Assembly: GCF_035975855.1 (NCBI RefSeq)
Contig: NZ_CP109055.1
Location: forward strand, 8,122,001-8,186,000
Direction of reading: 5' to 3'
Origin: Streptomyces sp. NBC_01304
GTDB taxonomy: Bacteria; Actinomycetota; Actinomycetes; Streptomycetales; Streptomycetaceae
DNA: 64,000 bases
A model generated the notes under the pieces. The model saw only the letters and a program-made list of their open reading frames with translations, ran no database searches and was not told where the DNA came from. How positions within the stretch are numbered: position 1 is the first letter of the stretch; the number at the start of each line of letters is the position of its first letter. The translations under genes and the position numbers were made by a program. Of this stretch, positions 41,802 through 50,282 are shown one piece after another.

Positions 41802-42512
41802 ATGACGCGCACGACTGCTTCCACCACGACATCCACGGCCGCCGGATCGGCCCGTACGCAGATGCAGATGTCCTCTGCCGCGCACACCCACATCCCGATA
41901 TCCCCGAGCATCCTCTACTTCGGCACTCCGGTCGCCCTCCTGACCACGACGAACCCCGACGGCACCGCCAACCTGGCCCCTAACTCCTCGGCCTGGGCCC
42001 TCGGTCAGACCCTGGTCCTCGGCCTCGGTCGCTCGGGCCACACCGCCGCCAATCTCGCCGACCGCCCCGAGCTGGTCGTCAATCTGCCCTCGCCCGCCCT
42101 CTGGGCCGCCGTGGAACGCCTCGCCCCGCTCACCGGCGCGGATCCGGTGCCGGACGCCAAGGCGGACGTATACCGCACCGAGCAGGACAAGTTCGGGGCC
42201 GCGGGCCTGACCCCCGCACCCTCGGAGCTGGTCACGCCCCCGCGCGTCGCCGAGTGCCCACTCCAACTGGAGGCCACCGTGCGTCACATGTCGCCCGCCG
42301 GTCCCGCGGACGACTTCTGGATCGTGGAGTGCGCGGTCGTACGCGTCCACGCCGCGGCCTCCGTGGTGGTACCCGGCACCCAGCACGTCGACCCGTCGGC
42401 CTGGAGCCCGCTGATCTACAACTTCCGCCACTACTTCGGTCTGGGCGGCCCGGAGCTCGGTCACGGCTTCCGCTCACAGACGGCAGGGACGGCGACTCAG
42501 GCGCGCAGGTGA
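41802..42512 (+). CDS. Flavin reductase-like (FMN-binding split barrel) protein
   Basis: 236 aa from ATG 41802. A Thr/Ser-rich N-terminus precedes the split-barrel domain: ILYFGTPVALLTTTNPDGTA, LAPNSSAWALGQTLVLGLG and PELVVNLPSPALWAAVERLA. The family binds FMN and either reduces flavin or handles small oxidised molecules. Divergent from the ArsR-like gene, which likely regulates it. Its last 16 bp overlap the 3' end of the convergent DUF4291 gene. Confidence 0.85.
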   Translation: MTRTTASTTTSTAAGSARTQMQMSSAAHTHIPISPSILYFGTPVALLTTTNPDGTANLAPNSSAWALGQTLVLGLGRSGHTAANLADRPELVVNLPSPALWAAVERLAPLTGADPVPDAKADVYRTEQDKFGAAGLTPAPSELVTPPRVAECPLQLEATVRHMSPAGPADDFWIVECAVVRVHAAASVVVPGTQHVDPSAWSPLIYNFRHYFGLGGPELGHGFRSQTAGTATQARR

Positions 42513-43117
42513 GCCAGCAGTTCGTCGGCCACCGGATAAGGGCGCTCGTCGGGCAACAAGGCTGCGGCTTGGTCGAGTTGGCCCTGGCGCACCAGCTCGT
42601 GCACGGCACGCGCCCGCTCCGTGACATCGGTGAGGGAGACGACCCACTCGTCGGCGTACCGCCGCGCGGCCTCACCGGACAGCCCGAGCTGCAGCGAGCG
42701 GTGGCCGAGCGGGTTGAGGTGGAGATCCCGCTCGGGGTCCCACTGCACCCGGGCGGGCGAACGCCTCAACTCCCGCTTCCAGGAAGCCTGGTCGGGGTGG
42801 AGTCCGCGTACGTAGTGCGACAGGCAGGAGTTCCGCAGCGCCCAGTCGAAGCCTTCGCGCGCGATCTCCACGGCAAGGACGGTCTGTTGGCCCTCCTTGG
42901 TGGCCCAGCCGCAGCGGTACATCATCCAGAGGTAACTGGGCTTGATCCAGGTCATGCGATCGCGCTTCCAGGCCTCGGGGAAGCGCCCCTCGCGGGCTGC
43001 GGGGAGGCCGAGTTCGGGGGCGTAGGCCTGGTAGACGGTGATCGTGTCGGCGGTGTGCAGGGCGCGGATCTGGTGGGTGGGGACGGTTGTTGAGGTCGGG
43101 ACGGTCGTTGCGGTCAT
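42497..43117 (-). CDS. DUF4291 family protein
   Basis: 206 aa from ATG 43117. DUF4291 hallmarks: IRALHTADTITVYQAYAPEL, RDRMTWIKPSYLWMMYRCGW and SVQWDPERDLHL-like VQWDPERDLHLNPL near the middle. It is cytoplasmic with no known activity. The frame is open a further 38 codons upstream, but the ATG fits the family start better. It is divergent from the Clp-N-domain gene across 157 bp that contain two operator-like repeats. Confidence 0.85.
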   Translation of the reverse strand: MTATTVPTSTTVPTHQIRALHTADTITVYQAYAPELGLPAAREGRFPEAWKRDRMTWIKPSYLWMMYRCGWATKEGQQTVLAVEIAREGFDWALRNSCLSHYVRGLHPDQASWKRELRRSPARVQWDPERDLHLNPLGHRSLQLGLSGEAARRYADEWVVSLTDVTERARAVHELVRQGQLDQAAALLPDERPYPVADELLAHLRA

Positions 43118-43225
43118 GGGGGACAGGATGCGCGCCGCGGGTGGGCGGCGACCACGGATTTTCCTGGGCCGGCGGATCTGTCGGTGTGTGGCGGGAGTGG
43201 TCCCGGAGGATCCCGGCGCGGGGAC

Positions 43226-43273
43226 TGTCAACCCAAGGTTGACACCCCTGGCACTGTCAACCTAAGGTTGACA
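43226..43273. promoter_or_regulatory. Two tandem operator-like palindromes before the Clp-N-domain gene
   Basis: TGTCAACCCAAGGTTGACA (43226-43244) and TGTCAACCTAAGGTTGACA (43255-43273) have identical 8-bp arms (TGTCAACC/GGTTGACA) and are 29 bp apart centre to centre. The second ends one base before the ATG at 43275. The arms contain TTGACA, a -35-like word. The arrangement suggests co-operative autoregulation by the HTH protein encoded next to it. Confidence 0.7.
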
Positions 43274-43274
43274 C

Positions 43275-44015
43275 ATGACCGAACCTGCGCGCCTGACGCA
43301 TCCCGTACGCCTCGACGACCTGATCGAGGCCATCAAGAAGGTGCACACCGACGCCCTCGACCAGCTCACCGATGCCGTCGTCGCCGCCGATCACCTGGGC
43401 GACGTGGCCGACCACCTGATCGGTCACTTCGTGGACCAGGCGCGGCGTTCCGGTGCCTCCTGGACGGACATCGGCAAGAGCATGGGGGTCACCCGGCAGG
43501 CCGCCCAGAAGCGGTTCGTGCCGAAGAGTTCGGGGGACGTCGCCCCGCTCGACCCCAGTCAGGGCTTCAACCAGTTCACGCCGCGCGCGAAGAACGTCAT
43601 CGTGGCCGCCACCAACGAGGCCGTCGCCGCGCGCAACGCCGAGGTCACCCCCGTCCACCTGGTGCTCGGCCTGCTCGCCGAGCCGCAGGCGATCGCCGCG
43701 CGCGTGATCGTCGAGCAAGGAGTGCTGCTCGACACGGTTCGTCAGGCCGCGACCGAGCAGCTGCCGGCGGCGGTGGACGAGGTGCCCGAGCTCACGCCGT
43801 ACGACGCGGAGGCGCGCAAGGTCCTGGAGCTCACCTTCCGGCAGGCGCTGCGCCTCGGCCACAACTACATCGGCACCGAGCACATCCTGCTCGCGCTCCT
43901 TGAGGAGGAGAACGGCTCGGGCGTGCTGACGGGCGTCGGCGTCGACAAGGCGGTGTCCGAGGGGCACATCGCCCGCGCCATCGCGGCGGCCGTGGCGGCC
44001 TCGGCCCAGGGCTGA
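43275..44015 (+). CDS. HTH plus double Clp-N-domain protein, likely autoregulator
   Basis: 246 aa. Residues 10-82 are helical and contain an HTH-like segment ASWTDIGKSMGVTRQAAQKR (61-80). Two Clp N-terminal repeats follow, at about 100-165 (FTPRAKNVIVAATNEAVAAR, PVHLVLGLL) and 175-240 (YDAEARKVLELTFRQALRLG, GTEHILLALLEEENGSG). No AAA+ ATPase or protease domain is present. In ClpA/ClpC the N-domain recruits adaptors or substrates; here it is fused to DNA binding, so the protein may link proteolytic state to transcription. No room exists for a Shine-Dalgarno site free of the operator, so a leaderless mRNA is possible. Confidence 0.82.
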   Translation: MTEPARLTHPVRLDDLIEAIKKVHTDALDQLTDAVVAADHLGDVADHLIGHFVDQARRSGASWTDIGKSMGVTRQAAQKRFVPKSSGDVAPLDPSQGFNQFTPRAKNVIVAATNEAVAARNAEVTPVHLVLGLLAEPQAIAARVIVEQGVLLDTVRQAATEQLPAAVDEVPELTPYDAEARKVLELTFRQALRLGHNYIGTEHILLALLEEENGSGVLTGVGVDKAVSEGHIARAIAAAVAASAQG

Positions 44016-44080
44016 GCGGGCCAGAGCCGAGCGGCCCAGGGCTGAGCGGGCTTCTGCTCAGGGGCCGAGCGCGTCCCTCG

Positions 44081-44944
44081 TCAGGCCCGGGTGGCCGAGG
44101 CGACGAAGAGGGGGATGGCCATGAACAGGCGGTCGTCCGCGGCCCGTTGCCGCTGGTCGGCCAGCCAGCCGTCGGCCTCGTCGTCGCTGATCGCCCCGGT
44201 GTCGCGGGCCATCCGGGCGAAGCCCTGCATCATGGGCAGCACCAGCTCGTCCGTGAACACCCCTGTGTGCACGTCGACCTGGACGTCCGTGAAGCCCGCG
44301 TCGAGCAGCCACCCCCGGTAGCGGCGGGCGGCCCTGGGGTGCGTCACCCGGTCGGCGCGGGCGTGCACCATGGTGCGGGTGAGCGCCGGATCGTCGGCGT
44401 CCACGACGAAGGTGTCCCAGTCCTGCCCGATCAGCACCACCCGCCCGCCCGGCGCGAGCACTCGGCGGGCCTCGGCGAGTGCGCGGTCGGGGTGGTCGAG
44501 ATCGTGGTAGAGCTTGTCGGCGCGGTATCCGGTCAACGAGGCGTCGGCAAAGGGGAGTTCGTACGCCCCCGCGGTCTCGAAGCGGGCCTTCGGCCACCGT
44601 TGCCGGGCCACCTCGATCATCTGGAGATCGAGGTCGACCCCGGTCACGCGGGTGCCGCGCTCGGTCAGCTCGGCGACGGCGCGACCGGCTCCGCAGCCGA
44701 CGTCGACGACGTGGGCGTCGGGGGCGTCGGGGGCGACCGAGGCGGGGTCGGGGGTCAGCAACTCGTAGGAGAGCAGCCTCAGTCGGCGGGCGGCCGGGAG
44801 CTGGTCGAACGTGTCGAGGAGGGCGATGAGGCCCGAGGCGTCGGCACCTGAGGAGCCTGAGGGGCCTGAGGGGCCTGAGGGGCCCGCGGGTTCAGTGGAG
44901 TCTGCGGAGTTGGACGATTCCCGGTCCTGCGATTCCTTGGACAT
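44081..44944 (-). CDS. Class I SAM-dependent methyltransferase
   Basis: 287 aa from ATG 44944. A Ser/Gly/Pro low-complexity N-terminus (TEPAGPSGPSGPSGSSGAD, from a short DNA repeat) precedes the domain. SAM motifs: VVDVGCGAGRAVAELTERG (near 80), VTGVDLDLQMIEVARQRWP, LYHDLDHPDRALAEARRVLA and GGRVVLIGQDWDTFVVD. It resembles UbiE-like small-molecule methyltransferases. Divergent from a MerR regulator, with the two starts 28 bp apart. Confidence 0.87.
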   Translation of the reverse strand: MSKESQDRESSNSADSTEPAGPSGPSGPSGSSGADASGLIALLDTFDQLPAARRLRLLSYELLTPDPASVAPDAPDAHVVDVGCGAGRAVAELTERGTRVTGVDLDLQMIEVARQRWPKARFETAGAYELPFADASLTGYRADKLYHDLDHPDRALAEARRVLAPGGRVVLIGQDWDTFVVDADDPALTRTMVHARADRVTHPRAARRYRGWLLDAGFTDVQVDVHTGVFTDELVLPMMQGFARMARDTGAISDDEADGWLADQRQRAADDRLFMAIPLFVASATRA

Positions 44945-44951
44945 GACCTCA

Positions 44952-44982
44952 AGACTGAGCCTTAATGCCGACATGAAGTCAA
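44952..44982 (-). promoter_or_regulatory. Possible MerR-type promoter with 19-bp spacer
   Basis: On the minus strand TTGACT (44977-44982), a 19-bp spacer, then CAGTCT (44952-44957), only 7 nt before the methyltransferase ATG. The elongated spacer is the hallmark of promoters that MerR proteins untwist. The -10 is a weak match, so this is tentative. Confidence 0.35.
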
Positions 44983-45449
44983 GCTCGCCGGCGCCGCCCG
45001 CGTCCCCGATGACGATCGGAACCCTCGCCGACCACTTCGGCCTGGCCACCCACGTACTGCGGCACTGGGAGACCATGGGCCTCCTGGCGCCGTTCCGGGA
45101 CGCGGCCGGGCGCCGCACCTACCAGCGGGACGACCTGCTGCGCGTCGCCGCGATCCTGCGCGCCAAGGAGGCCGGGTTCGGCCTCGACGACATCCGCGCC
45201 CTGCTGACCGCCGAAGGGCCGGGCCGCCGCCACGAGGCCCTTGCCGCGCGCAGGGATGCGCTGCGCCGGACCATCGCGGCGGCCGAGGCCCAGTTGGACC
45301 TCGTGGAGTGCGCGCTCGGCTGCGGCCACGACGACCTCGCGACCTGCCCGCACTTCCACCAATTCCTCGCGGAAAGGGCCGGGTTGGGCGACGTACGCCC
45401 CGTGCTCCCCTTCCCCATGCTCCCCGTCCCGAAGTGCAAGACTCCCTGA
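44973..45449 (+). CDS. MerR family transcriptional regulator
   Basis: 158 aa from ATG 44973, or 146 aa from ATG 45009, which directly begins the HTH. The MerR wing-HTH is MTIGTLADHFGLATHVLRHW then AGRRTYQRDDLLRVAAIL. A dimerisation helix follows (RRDALRRTIAAAEAQLDLVE). A Cys/His cluster (CALGCGHDDLATCPHFHQF) and a terminal CKTP could bind a metal or sense redox. It is divergent from the methyltransferase and probably controls both genes from the shared 28-bp region. Confidence 0.85.
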   Translation: MKSSSPAPPASPMTIGTLADHFGLATHVLRHWETMGLLAPFRDAAGRRTYQRDDLLRVAAILRAKEAGFGLDDIRALLTAEGPGRRHEALAARRDALRRTIAAAEAQLDLVECALGCGHDDLATCPHFHQFLAERAGLGDVRPVLPFPMLPVPKCKTP

Positions 45450-45475
45450 GGATCAAGCCGCAACCGGCTGACCGC

Positions 45476-46894
45476 TCACTCCTCGTCCGCCATCCAGTTC
45501 CCGTGGAACCCGATCGGCACCCGCACCGGCAGCTGCACCCGTGCCACGGGCTCGCCCGACAGGTCCTGCGCGGACAGGATCAGCAGGTCCGACGCGGCGC
45601 GCTCCGGGTCGAAGGCGTACGCGAGGACGTAGCCGTCGTCCTCGTCGAGGTCGGGGCGGCCCGGTACGAAGACGCCCTCACTGACGTCCCCGTCGGGGTG
45701 GACGCGGTGCACCTCGCTGCTGCCGCGCTCCAGGTCGTACTTGACCAGGCCGATGCCCACCCGGTCGATGGTGGGCCCGGACGTGCCGGCGGCGATGTGC
45801 TGCTTGGCGCGGGAGTCGCCGTAGCCGTCGCCGGGCTCCAGGACGCCGTACCCGTAACGGAACTTGCCTGTCATCAGCCGTGGGTCGACGCGCGGGAACT
45901 CCATCGGCCGGTCGTCGACGACCTCTTGGCGCACCGAGCCCGCCCGCAGGTCGACGGTCCAGCGCTCCAGGCGCGGCCGGGAGTCGTCGGGACCGTGCCG
46001 GCCGGTGTCGAACAGCCGGTCGTAGGCGACGAGATGGATCACGATGCGGCGCCCGTCGGGGCCGCCGTCCTCCTCGTACGCGTTCATCGGATGGAAGACG
46101 AAGCACGGATCGATGTCGAGCCAGCGCACGTCCTCGGCCCGCCCTTCCCGCGGCAGCAGCCCGAGCCGGGCCTGCTTGGCCGGGTTCCAGCCGAACGGGA
46201 AGCTCGCGCCGGCCTCCGCCGCGTCCATGCTGAAGCCCACCGGCAGGTCGTACAGCAGGACGTAGTTCTCGGTGAGCGAGAAGTCGTGCATCATCGGCGA
46301 GCCCTCGACCGGGATGTCGACGCGCCGCTTGATCCGGCCGTCGGTGCCCGCGACGAGATATTCGACGTAGGGGTACGCCGGGCAGTACGCGACCGCGTGC
46401 AGCTCGCCGCTCGCCGGATCGACGATCGTGTGCGCGGCGAAGCCGCCGGGCAGGGTGCCCTGGAAGTCGTACGGGCCAAGGGTGTTGAGCTCTTCGTCCA
46501 GCTCGTACGGCAGCGGACCGCTCTCCACCGTGGCGAGGTAGCGGCCGCCGAAGCGCAGGATGTGGGTGTTGGCCGCGGCGTCCATGTCCTGGTGGCGGGG
46601 CCCGAGCAGCTGCTTCTCGCCCAGCTCGGCGGCGACGGCGTCGCTGCGCACCCAGCGGTTGCGGTACCACTCGGCGGCCCCGTCGCGCAGCCGCACTCCG
46701 TGCACCATGCCGGCGCCCATGAACCAGTGGTGGGCGGCCGGGTCCTCGACGCTCAGGGGATTGGGGCCGTTGCGCAGGAAGCGGCCGTTCAGGCTCGCCG
46801 GAATGCGGCCGATCACCGGCAGGCTGTGGGCGGTGATCTCGTCGCGTACGGGGGCGAAGAGGCCGGTGAGATAGGGATTGCCGTTGCCCGTCAT
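45476..46894 (-). CDS. Carotenoid oxygenase (retinal pigment epithelial membrane protein family)
   Basis: 472 aa from ATG 46894, preceded by GAGGAGC. The family's four Fe-ligand histidines are visible: GGFAAHTIVDP, SPMMHDFSLTENY, FVFHPMNAYEEDGG and the C-terminal IGFHGNW. RNGPNP and WFMGAGMVHGVRLRDG near the N-terminus are also typical. It cleaves a C=C bond of a carotenoid, stilbene or lignin-derived compound using Fe(II) and O2. No carotenoid biosynthesis gene is in the window, so the substrate is unknown. Confidence 0.93.
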   Translation of the reverse strand: MTGNGNPYLTGLFAPVRDEITAHSLPVIGRIPASLNGRFLRNGPNPLSVEDPAAHHWFMGAGMVHGVRLRDGAAEWYRNRWVRSDAVAAELGEKQLLGPRHQDMDAAANTHILRFGGRYLATVESGPLPYELDEELNTLGPYDFQGTLPGGFAAHTIVDPASGELHAVAYCPAYPYVEYLVAGTDGRIKRRVDIPVEGSPMMHDFSLTENYVLLYDLPVGFSMDAAEAGASFPFGWNPAKQARLGLLPREGRAEDVRWLDIDPCFVFHPMNAYEEDGGPDGRRIVIHLVAYDRLFDTGRHGPDDSRPRLERWTVDLRAGSVRQEVVDDRPMEFPRVDPRLMTGKFRYGYGVLEPGDGYGDSRAKQHIAAGTSGPTIDRVGIGLVKYDLERGSSEVHRVHPDGDVSEGVFVPGRPDLDEDDGYVLAYAFDPERAASDLLILSAQDLSGEPVARVQLPVRVPIGFHGNWMADEE

Positions 46895-46953
46895 GACGTA
46901 GCTCCTCGGCAGGGGTGGCCGTGCTCTCGCCTCCCACCCTCTCCCGCACGGCC

Positions 46954-46998
46954 GCGGAGCGTCGAGGGGCCGGACGCTAATGGCCCTCGACGCTCCGC
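46954..46998. terminator. Hairpin terminator after the second protease gene
   Basis: A perfect 15-bp inverted repeat (GCGGAGCGTCGAGGG at 46954-46968 and its complement at 46984-46998) with a 15-nt loop lies between the minus-strand protease gene and the carotenoid oxygenase start. Confidence 0.75.
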
Positions 46999-47063
46999 TT
47001 CGCACCGTTCTCAGCGGTTACCGCAAGGCGTACTCAGTGGCCGCTGCCCTGCGGGCTCGGCGA

Positions 47064-47987
47064 CTACTGGCCCGCGGGCTTGGGGAGTTCGCACCCCGGC
47101 GCCGACAGGTCGATCTTGTTGCCCACGCCCACGCACGGCACGATCCCGTACGTCTGCTGCGCGTAGTTGATGCCCTGGCGAACGGTGACCTTGCCGTTCT
47201 CGTCGACCTCACAGGGGTTGTTGAGGGTGCACTCCTGGCCGTCCTCGTTGCCCGTGTTGTTGACGGCGACGACCTTGCCGGTCGCGTCGTCCACGACCGG
47301 GGAGCCCGAGGTCCCGCCTATCGTCTTGCAGGCGTCGGTGTAGCGGACCGAGTCCTTGAAGGTCCAGTCGCCCTCCTTCAGGCGGTAGACGAAGCCGTCG
47401 ACGCTGCAGCTGTACGTCTTCTTCCAGTACCCGGAGACCACCGTGATCGCGGTGCCCTGGGTGGGGTGTGCGGCGTTCAGTTCGAGCGCCTTGATGCCGT
47501 ACGAGCTCTCGATCTGGGCGTAGGTGGAGGTGAGTTCGTACAGCGAGACGTCCGTGTCGGTCATCGTGGCGTACGCGATCTTGCTTGCCTTGAGCGTGGC
47601 GACCTCGTTGGCCGATGCGTCGAGCAGATCGAAGGAGCGGCTCGAGGGCTGGTCGACGATGACGTCGCCGGCGCCCGGCATGCCGCTCTCCAGGCAGTGC
47701 CCGTTGGACAGCACCAGGGCGGGGTCGTTCGGCTCGGAGTCCGGCATGCGGACGACCGAACCGGAACAGTTGCTGAGCGCGACGGTGCCGGCGAAGTTGA
47801 CGGCCTTGGGCCTCTTCTTCTGCGCCTGCTTGGCCGTGGCGGTCTTTGCAGCCTGGGCCGTCTGGGCCGCCTGGGCCTTTCCGGCGGTGGTGGTCGGCTC
47901 CGCGTCAAGGCCGCCTGCCAGCGCGGGCGTTGCGCCCACCCCGGTCAGGAGCAGTGCGGTGAGCGCGCCGACGAGAGGTTTCTTCAT
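47064..47987 (-). CDS. Secreted trypsin-like serine protease
   Basis: 307 aa. Signal peptide residues 1-24 (ALAGG). An Ala/Gln/Thr/Lys-rich pro-segment runs over residues 32-60. Triad: His 97 in VLSNGHCLES, Asp 146 in DTDVSLYEL, Ser 227 in GGTSGSPV. Six Cys occur, including NNPCEVDENG and the C-terminal GCELPKPAG. It is different in sequence from the protease at 31143, so this is not a recent duplication. Extracellular protein turnover is its likely role. Confidence 0.9.
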   Translation of the reverse strand: MKKPLVGALTALLLTGVGATPALAGGLDAEPTTTAGKAQAAQTAQAAKTATAKQAQKKRPKAVNFAGTVALSNCSGSVVRMPDSEPNDPALVLSNGHCLESGMPGAGDVIVDQPSSRSFDLLDASANEVATLKASKIAYATMTDTDVSLYELTSTYAQIESSYGIKALELNAAHPTQGTAITVVSGYWKKTYSCSVDGFVYRLKEGDWTFKDSVRYTDACKTIGGTSGSPVVDDATGKVVAVNNTGNEDGQECTLNNPCEVDENGKVTVRQGINYAQQTYGIVPCVGVGNKIDLSAPGCELPKPAGQ

Positions 47988-48158
47988 GTGGGGGGTCCTC
48001 TCTGCAACCGGGGACCTTGGCGCCCCGGCTTTGTCATGCGCATTCTGATGTGTACGGGCTCCGCGGACAACAGTGCGCGCTCAGCGGACACCTTTGGCAA
48101 CTCCCGCACCGGTACGTCTTGTTGACACCTCGGCGGTACAGGCGCCACAGTCGCGCCG

Positions 48159-49631
48159 GTGGAGATCAGCGAACTGACCGAGGCCGAGCGCCGGGTGTGG
48201 GAGGCGTTCCCGCGGGGCGACGCCATCGACTTCCGCACGTCCGGGAACGAGTCCGCGACCGAGGGCGCGGACTGGGGTCCCGAGCGGACGGTGCGCGCCG
48301 AGGTGCTGCGGGCACTGCTCCTCGACGGCACGAGCGCCGACGGCCAGGTCGCCTCGCTGCGGGTGCGCGGCGCCCGCGTGGTCGGACAGCTCAACCTCCT
48401 GCACGGGACCGTCACTTGTGCGCTGAGTCTGCTCGGCTGCCACCTCGACAGCGCGCCCCTGCTGTTCGGGGCGCAGCTGCGCAGGCTGTATCTCAGCAAG
48501 TGCGTCATGCCGGGGCTGCACGCGGGCACGCTCCGGGTCGACGGTGATCTGTCCCTGATGGACTGCCGGATATCCGGTGTGGTGCGGATGCACGAGGCGA
48601 AGATCTCCGGCTCGCTCTACCTCAACCGGGCGCAGCTGGGGCAGGAGGGCGCCGAACCGGACGAGCCCGTGCTGCAGTTGAACCGGACGGTGATCGGCGA
48701 TGCCCTGCACGCCACCGAGCTGGTGACGTACGGCAGATTCCGGATCGACGGCGCGACGGTCGGCGGTTCGGTCGTGCTCACCGGTGCCCGGCTCAGCAAC
48801 CCCGGCGAGGACTCCTTGCAGGCGGAGGGGATCACGGTCGGCTCCGATCTGCTGGCCGACGGGATGGCCGTCCGTGGCCGGATCAACCTCAGGGGAGGCG
48901 AGATACCCGGGCGCATGGTCCTGTCGTACGGCCGTCTCTCCAACCCGGGCGGCACGGCCCTGCGAGCCAGCAGCTGCACGATCGGCGAGCTCTGGCTGCG
49001 CGCGCCGCTGCGCGTCGAGGGTTCCCTGAACCTGCGCCGGTCCCGCCTCGACCTGCTGCACATCGCCCCGGAGAGCTGGCCCGCGCAGGTCCAGCTCGAC
49101 GGTCTCACCTACACCGCGCTCGGCCCGCACGAGCCCGCCGAACGCCGCCTCCCGCTCCTGGAGCGCGAGACGGACGGCTACGTCCCGCACGCCTACGAAC
49201 AACTCGCCGCCGCGTACCGCCGCATCGGCGACGACGCGGCCGTACGCACCGTCCAACTCGCCAAGCAGCGCCGCCACCGGGCCACCCTGGCCTGGTACGG
49301 GAAGGCCTGGGGCCATCTGCAGGACATCACCGTCGGCTACGGATTCCGCCCGACCAGGGCGGCGGCCTGGCTGCTCTCGCTGCTGCTGATCGGCGCGGTC
49401 ACGTATGCGATACGCGAACCGCTCCCGCTGAAGGCCGACGAGGCGCCCCACTTCAACCCGGTCTTCTACACGCTCGACCTGCTGCTCCCGATCGTGGACT
49501 TCGGTCAGGAGCGGCACTTCAGCCCGGACAACAGTGGGCTGCAGTGGTTGGCGTACGCACTCGTCATCATGGGCTGGATCCTCGCCACGACCATCGTGGC
49601 GGGCGTCACGCGCAGCGTCAGCCGGCAGTAG
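48159..49631 (+). CDS. Beta-helix/pentapeptide-like membrane-anchored protein
   Basis: 490 aa from GTG 48159. Residues ~40-320 are made of irregular ~20-residue repeats such as VRGARVVGQLNLLHGTV, RVDGDLSLMDCRISGVVRMH and IDGATVGGSVVLTGARLSN, which predict a right-handed beta-solenoid. A charged stretch (YEQLAAAYRRIGDDAAVRTV) follows, then two membrane segments at about 403-420 and 462-482. Streptomyces homologues are often labelled 'membrane-associated oxidoreductase', but I see no redox motif. Function is unknown. Confidence 0.78.
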   Translation: MEISELTEAERRVWEAFPRGDAIDFRTSGNESATEGADWGPERTVRAEVLRALLLDGTSADGQVASLRVRGARVVGQLNLLHGTVTCALSLLGCHLDSAPLLFGAQLRRLYLSKCVMPGLHAGTLRVDGDLSLMDCRISGVVRMHEAKISGSLYLNRAQLGQEGAEPDEPVLQLNRTVIGDALHATELVTYGRFRIDGATVGGSVVLTGARLSNPGEDSLQAEGITVGSDLLADGMAVRGRINLRGGEIPGRMVLSYGRLSNPGGTALRASSCTIGELWLRAPLRVEGSLNLRRSRLDLLHIAPESWPAQVQLDGLTYTALGPHEPAERRLPLLERETDGYVPHAYEQLAAAYRRIGDDAAVRTVQLAKQRRHRATLAWYGKAWGHLQDITVGYGFRPTRAAAWLLSLLLIGAVTYAIREPLPLKADEAPHFNPVFYTLDLLLPIVDFGQERHFSPDNSGLQWLAYALVIMGWILATTIVAGVTRSVSRQ

Positions 49632-49655
49632 CGCCGCCGTCTCCCGGTGCGGGGC

Positions 49656-50282
49656 TCAGACGATCCGCAGGTGCGGCGTGCCCCGCCTGGGCGCGGGCGC
49701 CCCGGTGTCGCGTACCACCAACGTCAGCCGCGTGAGCCCGAGTTCCGCCAGGGCGGACGGGGTCTCGGTGATGATCCGGCAGGTGGTGCGGCCGTGCTCG
49801 TGATCGGGGTGGTGCAGGGGACGCACCGCGCCGTCGTGGTCCAGGGCGTGTGCGCCCACGGCCTCGATCCAGTGCGGAAGTCCTTGCTGGTACGCGGCGT
49901 TCATGAGGGGATCCGCCGCGATGTCCCGGCGAATGGCCTGAAGGCAGCGGTCCTGGCCGTGGGTGTCGACCGCCGAGGAGAACTGGGCGAGCAGCGGCAG
50001 ACACCAGCTCGTCTCGTGCTCCGCGAGCACCGAGGCAGCGTCCGGGTGGAAGAGCACGAAGCGCAGGAAGTTGTGGCGCGGCATGGCCGTCGGGTGCGGC
50101 CTGACCCCCTGGAACAGGCTGTCGTACGCCGAGTTGGCGATCAGGACGTCCCAGCGGTGGTCGATGACCAGGGAGGGGAAGGGCAGGGCGTACAGCATGG
50201 TGGCGTAGTCGCGCAGATACGCCTGGGCCGCCGGGTCGGCCGCGGGGCCGCAGGGGCCGCCTGTTGCCGCGTCGCTCACCAT
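49656..50282 (-). CDS. MmyB-like ligand-binding protein lacking an HTH
   Basis: 208 aa from ATG 50282. It corresponds to the C-terminal MmyB ligand-binding (PAS-like) domain of XRE/MmyB regulators: ALPFPSLVIDHRWDVLIANSAYDSLFQGV near residues 32-60 (shown contracted by family), then HNFLRFVLFHPDAASVLAEH. The usual N-terminal helix-turn-helix is absent: only ~28 residues precede the domain. It may act as a ligand sensor partnered with a separate DNA-binding protein; the divergent XRE gene next door is an obvious candidate. Confidence 0.75.
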   Translation of the reverse strand: MVSDAATGGPCGPAADPAAQAYLRDYATMLYALPFPSLVIDHRWDVLIANSAYDSLFQGVRPHPTAMPRHNFLRFVLFHPDAASVLAEHETSWCLPLLAQFSSAVDTHGQDRCLQAIRRDIAADPLMNAAYQQGLPHWIEAVGAHALDHDGAVRPLHHPDHEHGRTTCRIITETPSALAELGLTRLTLVVRDTGAPAPRRGTPHLRIV

